The translations under genes and the position numbers were made by a program. Positions 16,003-25,023 of a stretch of DNA of 64,000 nt are shown here, in pieces (position 1 is the first letter of the stretch; each line of letters starts with the position of its first letter). Origin of the DNA: Eubacterium sp. UBA3279 (GTDB lineage Bacteria > Bacillota > Clostridia > Lachnospirales > Lachnospiraceae); NCBI GenBank assembly GCA_002361775.1, contig DETV01000113.1:76004-140003 (forward strand), read 5' to 3'. A model generated the notes under the pieces. The model ran no database searches, was not told the origin of the DNA, and saw only the letters and a list, made by a program, of their open reading frames with translations.

Positions 16003-16073
16003 CCTCTACAACGTTACACTTTAATACGTTGATGTTCTACGGAATAAAGTGAAAAAGAATGGGAGGAGATCGT

Positions 16074-17123
16074 ATGAAAAATAAAACAGTGAAGAAGGTG
16101 CTTGCGGCGGCTCTGAGTATGGTAGTGGCAGGAAGTATGATGGCAGGGTGCGGCAGCAGCAAAGAAGAAAATAAAAGCGCTACAGAATCCGATGGAGCAA
16201 AAGAAGAGGAAAGTGTAAATCCTGATGGAACGGCTACAGAGGAAACCTATAATATCGGTGTTCTTCAGTATATGCCCCATCCGGCATTGGATACTTCCAG
16301 TGAAGGTTTTTTTGCCGCACTGGATGAACTGGGAATAAAATATAAAGCAGATAAGCAGAATGCGGCGGGTGAAGTTTCCACCTGTCAGACCATAGCAGAA
16401 ACATTGGTAAACAGCAATAACGATTTGATTTTTGCTATTGCAACTCCGGCGGCACAGGCGCTGGCAAGCGCTACCAGCGAGATTCCTATCGTACTTACAG
16501 CAGTTACCGATCCGGCAGATGCAGGACTGGTGGCTTCCAATGAGGCGCCGGGAAGAAATGTGACAGGTTCTTCTGATCTGACTCCTGTAAAAGAGCAGAT
16601 TGCTCTGGTAAAAAAACTGTTCCCGGAAGCTAAAAAGGTGGGACTTTTGTATTGTTCTTCCGAAGCCAATTCTGTATTTCAGATTAATATGGCGAAGGAA
16701 GCCTGCGAAGCAGAGGGACTGGAATATGAGGATCTGACGGTTTCCAGTTCTAATGAGATTCAGACAGTGGTGGAATCCGCAGTGGGAAATGTGGATGTAT
16801 TGTATTCTCCTACAGACAATATCGTGGCAAATAATATGGCAACCGTATCTATGGTGGCAAATGAGAATAAACTTCCTATGATCTGTGGAGAGGAAGGTAT
16901 GGTGGATAGTGGAGGACTGATCACTTACGGTATCGATTATTACCAGATAGGATATCTGGCAGGGGAAATGGCTGCAAAGATTCTTACAGGAGAAGGGCAG
17001 CCGGCAGATATGCCAGTAGAATATCTGGATGCCTCAAAATGTTCTTTGAAAATCAATGAAGAGACAGCGGCTACGCTGGGCTTAAATGTGGAAGAACTGA
17101 AGGCTGCGGCAGAAGCCAAATAG
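16074..17123 (+). CDS. ABC transporter substrate-binding lipoprotein (TrpX/PF04392 type)
   Basis: The 349-residue protein starts with a lipoprotein signal (MKNKTVKKVLAAALSMVVAG, then MMAGC as lipobox) and an acidic linker. The mature part is a type I periplasmic-binding fold: YNIGVLQYMPHPALD, IVLTAVTDPADAGLV, VGLLYCSSEANS and ITYGIDYYQIGYLAGEMAAKIL. This pattern is the ABC_sub_bind family whose studied members bind tryptophan or tyrosine, so an amino-acid ligand is likely but not proven. ATG 16074 has GGGAGGAG upstream. The permease and ATPase follow after a partial terminator. Confidence 0.88.
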   Translation: MKNKTVKKVLAAALSMVVAGSMMAGCGSSKEENKSATESDGAKEEESVNPDGTATEETYNIGVLQYMPHPALDTSSEGFFAALDELGIKYKADKQNAAGEVSTCQTIAETLVNSNNDLIFAIATPAAQALASATSEIPIVLTAVTDPADAGLVASNEAPGRNVTGSSDLTPVKEQIALVKKLFPEAKKVGLLYCSSEANSVFQINMAKEACEAEGLEYEDLTVSSSNEIQTVVESAVGNVDVLYSPTDNIVANNMATVSMVANENKLPMICGEEGMVDSGGLITYGIDYYQIGYLAGEMAAKILTGEGQPADMPVEYLDASKCSLKINEETAATLGLNVEELKAAAEAK

Positions 17124-17145
17124 GAAGATAAAGTAAAAACAGAAA

Positions 17146-17204
17146 AGGGCTGTCACATCGGACATTTTGTGAAGAATGTTTCCTGTGTCAGCCCTATATT
17201 TTTC
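17146..17204 (+). terminator. Terminator inside the ABC operon
   Basis: AGGGCTGTCACA and TGTGTCAGCCCT form a 12-bp stem with one mismatch, followed by ATATTTTTC. It lies between the binding-protein gene and the permease, so it probably lowers expression of the membrane parts relative to the abundant binding protein. Confidence 0.75.
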
Positions 17205-17269
17205 GTTGACTTTTTTTGTTGAAAAGGGTAAAGTGTTAGATAAATATATTTGTAGTAGGAGGAAGAGTG

Positions 17270-18196
17270 ATGAGTGGTTTTATACTGTCTATGCAGGGAG
17301 CCATTTCTCAGGGAATTCTCTGGGGAATTATGGTTTTGGGAGTATATATAACTTTCCGGATTCTGGATATTGCGGATTTGACAGTGGACGGAAGTTTTGC
17401 TCTGGGTGGATGTATCTGCGCCATGCTGATGCTGAATAAGGGAATGAATCCCATACTGGCATTGCTTTGTGCCACGCTGGCAGGAGCGGCAGCAGGAGCG
17501 GTTACAGGAATTTTACATACGGTATTTGAGATTCCGGCTATTCTCGCCGGTATTCTTACGCAGATTTCTCTTTGGTCTGTTAATTTGCGGATTATGGGAC
17601 AGAAGAGTAATTTGCCTTTGCTGAATACGGAATCCATATTTACCTGGATCGTGGATGCAACCGGAATGAAACAGTCCATGGCTTCTCTGTTAGTAGGTGT
17701 GGTGATCGCAGCTTTGGTTATCTGGCTGCTGTACTGGTTCTTTGGAACAGAGATCGGCGCATCTCTTCGCGCCACAGGAGATAACGAGGATATGATCCGT
17801 GCGTTAGGTGTGAATGTAAAGGTGGCAAAAGTATTGGCGCTGGCGATCAGTAACGGGCTTGTAGGACTGTCAGGAGCATTGGTATGCCAGAGTACCAAGG
17901 TAGGAGATATCCAGATGGGTACAGGAGCTATCGTAATAGGCCTGGCAGCTATCGTGATCGGAGAAGTATTGTTTGGAAAAAATCGCGCTTTCGGAACAAA
18001 ACTTGCTTCTGTAGTAGTAGGTTCTATCGTATATTTTGTGATTCGCGCCCTGGTTCTCAGAATGGGAATGAATCCAAACGATATGAAAATGATTTCCGCA
18101 ATCATTGTAATTCTGGCTCTGTGTACACCGGTTATGCTGGAAAAGTGGAGAATATGGAAATCTTATTCAAAAGGAGGGGATGATACATCATGCTGA
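17270..18196 (+). CDS. ABC transporter permease (TrpY type)
   Basis: The 308-residue permease has about eight to nine membrane helices and the branched-chain-type permease pattern (TFRILDIADLTVDGSFALGG; ATGDNEDMIRALGVNV). It is the membrane channel for the preceding binding protein. AGGAGGA sits upstream; GTG 17267 directly before this ATG is an equal alternative. The stop overlaps the ATPase start by seven bases. Confidence 0.9.
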   Translation: MSGFILSMQGAISQGILWGIMVLGVYITFRILDIADLTVDGSFALGGCICAMLMLNKGMNPILALLCATLAGAAAGAVTGILHTVFEIPAILAGILTQISLWSVNLRIMGQKSNLPLLNTESIFTWIVDATGMKQSMASLLVGVVIAALVIWLLYWFFGTEIGASLRATGDNEDMIRALGVNVKVAKVLALAISNGLVGLSGALVCQSTKVGDIQMGTGAIVIGLAAIVIGEVLFGKNRAFGTKLASVVVGSIVYFVIRALVLRMGMNPNDMKMISAIIVILALCTPVMLEKWRIWKSYSKGGDDTSC

Positions 18197-18987
18197 TTCT
18201 GAAAAATGTGGAAAAAACCTTCAATAAAGGAACAGTGAATGAGAAGAAAGCCCTTCAGGGAATAGATCTTACGCTGAATAACGGAGATTTTGTGACTGTG
18301 ATCGGAGGAAATGGAGCAGGAAAATCCACCATGCTGAATATGATTGCGGGAGTATACCCCATAGATAAAGGTACTGTGATCTTAAATGGTGAAGATATTT
18401 CCAGAAAGCCGGAACATGTGCGGGCAAAATTTCTGGGAAGAGTATTTCAGGATCCGATGAAAGGGACTGCGGCAGGGATGGAGATTGAAGAAAATCTTGC
18501 CCTGGCTTATCGAAGAGGGCTGCGGAGAGGTCTCAGATGGAGTATTTCAAAAAATGAGAAAGAACGATATTATGAAGAGTTGAAAAAACTGGATCTGGGT
18601 CTGGAAGAGAGAATGACCAGCAAGGTAGGACTTCTTTCCGGAGGTCAGAGACAGGCTCTTACGCTGCTTATGGCTTCTCTTCGCAAACCGGAGCTTCTCC
18701 TTTTGGATGAGCATACGGCAGCTTTGGATCCGAAGACAGCAGCCAAGGTGCTGGATCTTACAGAGAGAATCATCGAGGAACAGAACCTGACAGCCTTAAT
18801 GATTACCCATAATATGAAAGATGCTATCCGAATGGGAAATCGTCTTATCATGATGCATGAGGGACGGATCATTTATGACGTGGCAGGAGAAGAGAAGAAA
18901 CACCTGGAAGTTTCACAGCTTCTGGAAAAATTCGAACAGGCCAGCGGAGAAGAATTTGCCAATGACAGAATGATGCTGGCAAAATAA
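18190..18987 (+). CDS. ABC transporter ATP-binding protein (TrpZ type)
   Basis: This 265-residue ATPase has Walker A GGNGAGKST, signature LLSGGQRQAL, Walker B LLLLDEHTAALDP and the switch His in ITHN. It powers import together with the overlapping permease and the upstream TrpX-like binding protein. The overlap and direction make one transport operon. Confidence 0.94.
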   Translation: MLILKNVEKTFNKGTVNEKKALQGIDLTLNNGDFVTVIGGNGAGKSTMLNMIAGVYPIDKGTVILNGEDISRKPEHVRAKFLGRVFQDPMKGTAAGMEIEENLALAYRRGLRRGLRWSISKNEKERYYEELKKLDLGLEERMTSKVGLLSGGQRQALTLLMASLRKPELLLLDEHTAALDPKTAAKVLDLTERIIEEQNLTALMITHNMKDAIRMGNRLIMMHEGRIIYDVAGEEKKHLEVSQLLEKFEQASGEEFANDRMMLAK

Positions 18988-19052
18988 TAAAGTGACCGGA
19001 TACAAAGAGAAAAAATCCGGAAAAAGAAAAGAGGAAATGAGGAAAAATATCT

Positions 19053-20357
19053 ATGACTGAACAAAAAAAGGGAAGAGCAGCAGCATTGCTTCCTATTCTG
19101 ATTTTTCTGGTAATATTTTTGGGAGCAGGAATCGTATTTAAGGATTTTTATGCAATGCCTGCCATTGTGGCATTTTTAATTGCATTGCTGACAGCATTTA
19201 TTCAGAATCGAAAAGCCGGATTTGATGCGAATATCCGTTTGATCGCCAAGGGAGTCGGAGATGAAAATATTATTACTATGTGTTTGATTTTTCTGGCAGC
19301 GGGAGGATTTTCCGGAGCGGTAACTGCAGCAGGTGGAGCTTCCAGTACGGTAAATCTGGGATTGTCCATTATGCCGGCAGGTGTGGCGATTGTGGGATTG
19401 TTTATTATCGGCTGCTTTATTTCTGTTTCCATGGGAACATCCATGGGAACCATCGGCGCATTGGCGCCTATTGCGGTGGAAATCAGCCAGAAAACAGGAT
19501 TTTCCATGGCAATCTGCATTGGCGCAGTGGTGTGTGGCGCCATGTTCGGAGATAATCTGTCCATGATCTCTGATACTACAATAGCAGCGGTGAAAACACA
19601 GGGGTGTCAGATGAAAGACAAGTTTAAAGAGAATTTTCTGATTGTGCTTCCCGCAGCGATCATTACCATTATTATTTTCTTCTTTATTACAAGAAATGGT
19701 GATTTTCAAATTTCCAAAGAATATACATATAATATTTTCCAGGTATTGCCCTATGTTGTGGTTTTGGTTGGGGCGCTAATTGGAATTAATGTATTTCTTG
19801 TGCTGATTACCGGTACGGTACTGTCTCTGATCGTGGGCATATCCACAGGAATGTTTGCAGTGGGAGATATGTTCAATGTGATCGCTTCCGGCGCAGACGG
19901 AAAAGGCGGTATCATGGGAATGTATGATATTACTGTAATTTCTATTGTGGTGGCATGTATTGTTTCACTGGTAAAAGAAATGGGCGGAATTCAGTTTATT
20001 CTGGATTTTATCAAGAAAAAAATCCGTGGAAAAAAAGGCGGAGAACTGGGAATTGCCGGACTGGCGCTTCTGGTAGATATGTGTACAGCCAATAATACGG
20101 TTGCCATTGTTATGGCTGGTCCTATTGCAAAAGAAATCAGTGAAGAGTATGATATCAATCCGAAGAGAAGCGCATCTCTTTTGGATATGTTTACCTCTGT
20201 GGGACAGGGACTGATTCCTTATGGGGCGCAGCTTCTTCTGGCGGCAACGTCCACCGGACTGACACCTTTCCAGATTATACCTTATTGTTTTTATCCGATT
20301 CTGATGGCAGTCAGCGGAATTATATTTATTCTTTTTATAAAAAATAAGGAAAAATAA
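19053..20357 (+). CDS. NhaC-family Na+/H+ antiporter
   Basis: The 434-residue protein has about eleven membrane helices with the NhaC-type motifs SMGTSMGTIGALAPIAVEIS, AICIGAVVCGAMFGDNLSMISDTT and DMCTANNTVAIVMAGPIA. The family exchanges Na+ for H+ or for substrates such as malate/lactate or amino acids. Following a putative aromatic-amino-acid importer and preceding an aminotransferase, it could also carry a metabolite, which is inference only. Confidence 0.87.
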   Translation: MTEQKKGRAAALLPILIFLVIFLGAGIVFKDFYAMPAIVAFLIALLTAFIQNRKAGFDANIRLIAKGVGDENIITMCLIFLAAGGFSGAVTAAGGASSTVNLGLSIMPAGVAIVGLFIIGCFISVSMGTSMGTIGALAPIAVEISQKTGFSMAICIGAVVCGAMFGDNLSMISDTTIAAVKTQGCQMKDKFKENFLIVLPAAIITIIIFFFITRNGDFQISKEYTYNIFQVLPYVVVLVGALIGINVFLVLITGTVLSLIVGISTGMFAVGDMFNVIASGADGKGGIMGMYDITVISIVVACIVSLVKEMGGIQFILDFIKKKIRGKKGGELGIAGLALLVDMCTANNTVAIVMAGPIAKEISEEYDINPKRSASLLDMFTSVGQGLIPYGAQLLLAATSTGLTPFQIIPYCFYPILMAVSGIIFILFIKNKEK

Positions 20358-20406
20358 TCGAAGAGATAAAATCATTATATAAAATTTTAGAATGGAGGCA
20401 GCAAAG

Positions 20407-21627
20407 ATGAGAACATTTGAAAAATCTTCCAAACTGGACAATGTACTGTATGATGTGAGAGGACCTGTAGTTGAAGAGGCGGCCAGAATGGAAGCGGGTG
20501 GCCTGAATATTCTGAAATTAAATATTGGGAATCCGGCTCCTTTTGGATTCAACGCACCGGAAGAAGTGATTTTGGATATGCGTCAGTCACTGTGGGAATG
20601 TCAGGGATATTCAGATTCCAAGGGATTATTCTCTGCCAGAAAGGCGATCATGCAGTATTGCCAGTTGAAGAAAATCCCGGGAGTGACAATGGAAGATATT
20701 TATACCGGAAATGGTGTCAGCGAATTGATTAATCTGTGTATGCAGGCATTATTAAATAATGGAGATGAAATTTTAATTCCGGCGCCGGATTATCCCCTTT
20801 GGACAGCTACAGCTACTTTGGCAGGAGGAAAAGCGGTTCACTATATCTGTGATGAAGAGTCAGACTGGTATCCGGATATCGAGGATATCAAAAGCAAGAT
20901 TACAGACCGGACCAAAGCTATTGTAATCATTAACCCCAACAATCCCACAGGAGCTTTATATCCCAAAGAAGTGTTGGAAGATATTGTGAAAGTTGCCAGA
21001 GAACACGGTTTGATTATTTTTTCAGATGAAATCTATGACCGTCTTGTGATGGATGGTCTGAAACATATTTCCATTGCATCTATCGCTCCGAAGGATGTAT
21101 TCTGTGTAACATTCAGCGGCTTATCAAAATCTCATATGATCGCCGGATTCCGTGTGGGCTGGATGGTATTAAGCGGCGCCAAGGAACAGGCGGCAGGTTA
21201 TATAGAAGGTTTGAAAATGCTTTCCAACATGAGATTATGCTCCAATGTTCCGGCTCAGTCCATTATTCAGACGGCTCTTGGAGGCTATCAGAGTGTGGAA
21301 GAGTATCTGGTTCCGGGAGGACGGATATATGAGCAGAGAGAATGTATTTATAAGATGCTAAATGATATTCCGGGAATTACGGCAAAGAAGCCAAAGGCAG
21401 CATTTTATATTTTCCCGAAACTGGATGTGGAGAAATTCAATATTCATAATGACGAGCAGTTTGCGCTGGATCTTTTGAGAGAAAAGAGAATCCTGATTGT
21501 TCAGGGAAGCGGATTTAACTGGAAAGAACCGGATCATTTCCGGGTGGTATATCTGCCGAGAGTGGCAGATCTGGAAAAAGCCACAAGAAAACTGGGAGAT
21601 TTCCTGGCAGGTTACAGACAAAAATAG
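20407..21627 (+). CDS. Pyridoxal-phosphate aminotransferase class I (AlaA/AspC-like)
   Basis: The 406-residue fold-type I aminotransferase has LKLNIGNPAPFGF at the start, YTGNGVSELINLCMQALL, the NPNNPTGALY loop, FSDEIYDRL and the PLP lysine in FSGLSKSHMIAGFRVGW. It most resembles alanine/glutamate-pyruvate transaminases (AlaA). I chose ATG 20407, since TGGAGG lies nine bases upstream and overlaps the earlier in-frame start at 20392. It shares a strand with the antiporter, and a bidirectional terminator follows. Confidence 0.9.
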   Translation: MRTFEKSSKLDNVLYDVRGPVVEEAARMEAGGLNILKLNIGNPAPFGFNAPEEVILDMRQSLWECQGYSDSKGLFSARKAIMQYCQLKKIPGVTMEDIYTGNGVSELINLCMQALLNNGDEILIPAPDYPLWTATATLAGGKAVHYICDEESDWYPDIEDIKSKITDRTKAIVIINPNNPTGALYPKEVLEDIVKVAREHGLIIFSDEIYDRLVMDGLKHISIASIAPKDVFCVTFSGLSKSHMIAGFRVGWMVLSGAKEQAAGYIEGLKMLSNMRLCSNVPAQSIIQTALGGYQSVEEYLVPGGRIYEQRECIYKMLNDIPGITAKKPKAAFYIFPKLDVEKFNIHNDEQFALDLLREKRILIVQGSGFNWKEPDHFRVVYLPRVADLEKATRKLGDFLAGYRQK

Positions 21628-21642
21628 AAACATACAGATAAA

Positions 21643-21692
21643 AAGCAGATATTTTCAGCCCGGGTATATTACCGGAAAAAATATCTGCTTTT
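21643..21692. terminator. Bidirectional terminator between aminotransferase and arsR
   Basis: AAAAGCAGATATTTT and AAATATCTGCTTTTT form a long perfect stem flanked by A and T runs on both sides. It serves both convergent genes. Confidence 0.9.
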
Positions 21693-21699
21693 TATTTGT

Positions 21700-22068
21700 T
21701 TATTCCTGTACGTGATCCAGTCCCTGAGCCAGAATTGTAGCCACATGTGAATCCGAGAGAGAATAGTAAACGGTTTTTCCTTCCCGCCGGAATTTTACCA
21801 GGGAAGATTGCTTTAATACCCGAAGCTGGTGGGAGATGGCGCTTTGTGTCATGCCCAGAAGCTCGGCAATATCACATACGCAAAATTCTCCTCTGGAGAG
21901 GGTATAGAGGATACGGATTCGGGTGGGATCGCCGAAAACCTTGTATAAATCTGCCAGTTTATAAAGGATAGTATCGCTGGGAGTTTCCGGGGGCAATTCC
22001 ACATGATGATGGTGGCAGATGTCGCAGAGTTCGATTTGGGTTTCCATGAGGTTTTCTTTATTAATCAT
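21700..22068 (-). CDS. ArsR/SmtB-family metal sensor with alpha-5 zinc site
   Basis: This 122-residue winged-helix repressor has FGDPTRIRILYTLSRGEFCV and the recognition helix MTQSAISHQLRVL. The C-terminal helix reads D-S-H-(10 residues)-H-V-Q-E, an exact DXHX10HXXE alpha-5 site, which in SmtB/CzrA relatives binds zinc. An N-terminal CDICHHHH cluster is an extra possible metal site. Zinc sensing is inferred from these residues. It is divergent from the SUF genes, and no metal transporter is adjacent. Confidence 0.9.
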   Translation of the reverse strand: MINKENLMETQIELCDICHHHHVELPPETPSDTILYKLADLYKVFGDPTRIRILYTLSRGEFCVCDIAELLGMTQSAISHQLRVLKQSSLVKFRREGKTVYYSLSDSHVATILAQGLDHVQE

Positions 22069-22174
22069 GTATAGTCACCTTATTTCTAATGGATTTTGAC
22101 CGTAACTGTGAAAGTACGGAAATTATGATACCTGACTATTTTATCGTGAAAAAGGAGATATATCAATATTTCAG

Positions 22175-22203
22175 TGGAAATACTTACAAAAAAGATATAT
22201 AAT
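22175..22203 (+). promoter_or_regulatory. Candidate promoter of the suf pair
   Basis: TGGAAA (22175-22180) and TATAAT (22198-22203) are 17 bp apart; the -35 matches only 4 of 6 positions. A CACGG/CCGTG hairpin lies in the leader near 22215-22230. Confidence 0.55.
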
Positions 22204-22264
22204 GGGTAATGTTACACGGCATATTCCGTGGTAAAACAGTTACCTAAGATGGAGGAAAGAAAAA

Positions 22265-23002
22265 ATGTTGGAATTAAAGAATATTTCCTTTCATGTTTCA
22301 GAAGATTCGAAAGAAAAGGGAATTTTAAATGATGTAAGTTTTACATTAAAAGATCATAAATTTGTGGCGATCACCGGTCCCAATGGAGGAGGAAAATCTA
22401 CTCTTGCAAAAATTATTGCAGGTATTGAAAAACCCACTTCCGGTCAGATCCTTCTGGATGGGGAGGACATTACCAATAAAAGTATTACTGAGAGAGCAAA
22501 TATGGGAATCAGCTATGCATTCCAGCAGCCGGTTCGTTTTAAAGGTGTGACTGTACTGGATTTGATCCGGCTGGCAGCAGGAAAACATTTGTCAGCGGCG
22601 GGAGCCTGCAAATATCTTTCAGAAGTGGGACTTTGCGCCAAAGACTATATTAATCGTGAAGTAAACGGCAGTCTGTCCGGCGGAGAAATCAAGAGAATTG
22701 AAATTGCCACAGTGATGGCCAGAGGAACCAGAATATCTGTGTTTGATGAGCCGGAAGCAGGAATTGATCTTTGGAGTTTTCAGAATCTGATCCAGGTATT
22801 TGAAAAAATGCATGAAAAGATGAATGGCTCTATTCTGATCATTTCCCACCAGGAAAGAATTTTGAAAACAGCAGATGAGATTCTTGTGGTGGCTGACGGT
22901 AAAGTGGCAGGTTATGGAGAGAGGGATGAAATTCTTCCTTCACTGCTGGGAGGAGAAAACAGTACCAGCGGATGTAAATATTGGCAGAAGGAGGAAAATT
23001 AA
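22265..23002 (+). CDS. sufC: SUF-type Fe-S assembly ATPase (SufC/SmsC)
   Basis: The 245-residue ABC ATPase has Walker A GPNGGGKST, the SufC-like QQPVRFKGVTVLDLIRLAAG, signature LSGGEIKRIEIATVMARG and FDEPEAGIDLWSF. SufC drives scaffold remodelling in iron-sulfur cluster assembly. It abuts a single SufB/D-like gene; this two-gene SmsCB arrangement is the minimal, archaeal-type SUF system also common in Clostridia. Confidence 0.9.
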   Translation: MLELKNISFHVSEDSKEKGILNDVSFTLKDHKFVAITGPNGGGKSTLAKIIAGIEKPTSGQILLDGEDITNKSITERANMGISYAFQQPVRFKGVTVLDLIRLAAGKHLSAAGACKYLSEVGLCAKDYINREVNGSLSGGEIKRIEIATVMARGTRISVFDEPEAGIDLWSFQNLIQVFEKMHEKMNGSILIISHQERILKTADEILVVADGKVAGYGERDEILPSLLGGENSTSGCKYWQKEEN

Positions 23003-23929
23003 ATGGAAAAGTTTGATGCAATTCAGGAAAATTTGTTGGAGGCTGTTGTAGGATTTCATGAAATTCCCACAGGCGCTTATAATATTCGTGCAAATGGAGC
23101 TACTGCTTCCCGGCAGTCTACAGAACATATAGAGATTGTTCCCAAGGAAGATGGGACAGGAATTGATATCTGGATCAAACCGGGGACTAAAAAAGAAAGC
23201 CTTCATATGCCGGTAATTTTAAGTCAGGCGGGAATCAAAGAGGTGGTTTACAATGATTTTCATATTGGAGAAGATTCTGATGTGACAATTATTGCCGGTT
23301 GCGGAATCCACAATGGAGGAGATGCATCCAGCCAGCATGACGGTATTCATCGTTTTTATGTGGGAAAAAATGCAAAAATAAAATATGTGGAAAAGCATTA
23401 TGGAAGCGGTGATGGTAAGGGAGAGAGAATTATGAATCCCCAGACTATCGTTGAGATTGAAGAAAACGGTTATATGGAGATGGATACGGCGCAGATTAAA
23501 GGAGTGGATTCCACCATAAGAAAAACAGATGCAAAACTGGCAGCAGGAGCAAAACTGGTGGTTATGGAACGTCTGATGACTCATGGAACTCAGAGAGCAG
23601 AAAGCTATTTTAAAGTGGAGATGGATGGAGAAGACGCAGGAACCAATATCGTTTCCAGATCTGTAGCGAAAGATGAGTCCTATCAGTTGTTTGCGTCAAA
23701 TATTGAAGGAAATGCAAAATGCAGCGGTCATACAGAGTGTGATGCGATTATTATCGGAAATGCAAAGATCAGCGCCATTCCGGAAATTACAGCCAATGAT
23801 TCGGATGCGGCTTTGATCCATGAGGCAGCCATTGGAAAAATTGCAGGAGAACAGATCATTAAACTGATGACTCTGGGACTTACGGAAGCAGAGGCAGAAG
23901 AACAGATTATCAGCGGATTTTTGAAGTAA
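23003..23929 (+). CDS. SufB/SufD-like Fe-S scaffold protein (SmsB)
   Basis: The 308-residue protein has the right-handed beta-helix repeats of SufB/D (GCGIHNGGDASSQHDGIHRF; ERLMTHGTQRAES; AIPEITANDSDAALIHEAAIGKI; GLTEAEAEEQIISGFLK). It is shorter than classical SufB and acts as the scaffold for the SufC ATPase encoded immediately upstream without any gap. No sufS or sufU lies next to it. Confidence 0.9.
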   Translation: MEKFDAIQENLLEAVVGFHEIPTGAYNIRANGATASRQSTEHIEIVPKEDGTGIDIWIKPGTKKESLHMPVILSQAGIKEVVYNDFHIGEDSDVTIIAGCGIHNGGDASSQHDGIHRFYVGKNAKIKYVEKHYGSGDGKGERIMNPQTIVEIEENGYMEMDTAQIKGVDSTIRKTDAKLAAGAKLVVMERLMTHGTQRAESYFKVEMDGEDAGTNIVSRSVAKDESYQLFASNIEGNAKCSGHTECDAIIIGNAKISAIPEITANDSDAALIHEAAIGKIAGEQIIKLMTLGLTEAEAEEQIISGFLK

Positions 23930-23947
23930 GATTAAGAAATTCTTTCA

Positions 23948-23976
23948 TTGACGGTAAATTTCTCAAAGATTATAAT
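23948..23976 (+). promoter_or_regulatory. Sigma-A promoter before the zinc-ribbon gene
   Basis: TTGACG, a 17-bp spacer and TATAAT at 23971-23976 lie 37 bases before the next start codon. Confidence 0.8.
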
Positions 23977-24013
23977 GATAGTAATGAATCCGTTATGAAA
24001 GAGGAGGTAGATT

Positions 24014-24511
24014 ATGTTTTGTCCAAATTGTGGGAATAATATTCCGGATAACAGTCAGTTTTGTCCCCATTGTGGAATGCAGCTTGCTGCACAGAGTCAG
24101 CCACAGGTACAGCCGCGTACCCGACTGGGAATTACGGTGGGAATGTTGGGAGCGGTCATCTGGTTTTCTGCTTTGGTGAATCCGGTAATTTTAACACTGT
24201 TGGCAGTGTACGTTTTATTTGTGGAGAAAGACCGATGGCTGAAGGGAACTGCCATTAAAGCGGTAGTTATCTATTTTGCATTTTTCTTTGGTTTTCAGGT
24301 GATTGACGGTATGAATTATGCTCTCAGCAGTTTTACCCGTTTCTTCAATTACTGGTTCCATGCAGGATGGAGTATGGGCTTTCCGGTGATGTTGGTAAAT
24401 CTGCTTCATATTGCCAAAATTGTTCTGTTCCTTGTGGGAGGCTTTGGAGCGTTGAAGATGAAGGGAATCAGAATTAAGAAGATTGATGATTTTGTAGAAA
24501 ATAATATGTAG
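24014..24511 (+). CDS. Zinc-ribbon membrane protein of unknown function
   Basis: The 165-residue protein opens with a zinc ribbon (MFCPNCGNNIPDNSQFCPHCG), then a Gln-rich linker, and then about three to four membrane helices (TVGMLGAVIWFSALVNPVI; VVIYFAFFFGFQV; MLVNLLHIAKIVLFLVGGFG). AGGAGG precedes the ATG. I do not recognise a specific function. It has its own promoter and lies 22 bases before ridA. Confidence 0.8.
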   Translation: MFCPNCGNNIPDNSQFCPHCGMQLAAQSQPQVQPRTRLGITVGMLGAVIWFSALVNPVILTLLAVYVLFVEKDRWLKGTAIKAVVIYFAFFFGFQVIDGMNYALSSFTRFFNYWFHAGWSMGFPVMLVNLLHIAKIVLFLVGGFGALKMKGIRIKKIDDFVENNM

Positions 24512-24533
24512 ATGATGTGAAGGAGAAGAGAAA

Positions 24534-24908
24534 ATGAAAAAAGCAATTAATGCAAAAAATGCTCCGGCAGCAGTGGGACCATACGTTCACGGTGTGGAAG
24601 CAGCAGGACTTATTTTTACTTCCGGTCAGTTGGGATTAAATCCGGAAGACGGTACATTGCCGGAAGGTATTGAAGCGCAGACACATCAGGCTTTGAAAAA
24701 TCTGGGAGCAGTGCTGGAAGCAGCAGGAGCAGGGTACAATGACGTGGTGAGAACCATGGTATTCCTGGATAATATGGATGATTTTGCAGCAGTGAATGCA
24801 ATTTATGGAGAGTATTTCAAAGAAGAACTGCCAGCAAGATCCTGTGTGGAAGTAGCTCGTCTTCCCAAGGGCGGATTGATTGAGATTGAAGCAATTGCTG
24901 CAAAATAA
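24534..24908 (+). CDS. ridA: RidA-family enamine/imine deaminase
   Basis: The 124-residue RidA protein hydrolyses reactive 2-aminoacrylate-type imines formed by PLP enzymes. It has NAPAAVGPYVHGV, the FTSGQLGLNPEDG loop and the catalytic Arg in LPARSCVEVARLPKGGLIEIEAIA. The length is canonical. A terminator follows directly. Confidence 0.93.
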   Translation: MKKAINAKNAPAAVGPYVHGVEAAGLIFTSGQLGLNPEDGTLPEGIEAQTHQALKNLGAVLEAAGAGYNDVVRTMVFLDNMDDFAAVNAIYGEYFKEELPARSCVEVARLPKGGLIEIEAIAAK

Positions 24909-24918
24909 AAGGGAAAAT

Positions 24919-24957
24919 AAAACTGCTGTATCATATCGGTGTGATACGGCAGTTTTT
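24919..24957 (+). terminator. Terminator after ridA
   Basis: AAACTGCTGTATCA and TGATACGGCAGTTT form a stem with one G-U pair, followed by a T-run. Confidence 0.9.
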
Positions 24958-25023
24958 TTATCCTATGAAATAAAATGTTCCTCAAGGGCGGTAAGTGATA
25001 TGTTTTTTCCTTAAACAGATATT

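Noticed and set aside
16003..16073. Possible T-box or tryptophan leader before the TrpX-type gene
   Set aside because: No specifier hairpin, no T-box core sequence and no Trp-rich leader ORF are present in the 71-base leader.
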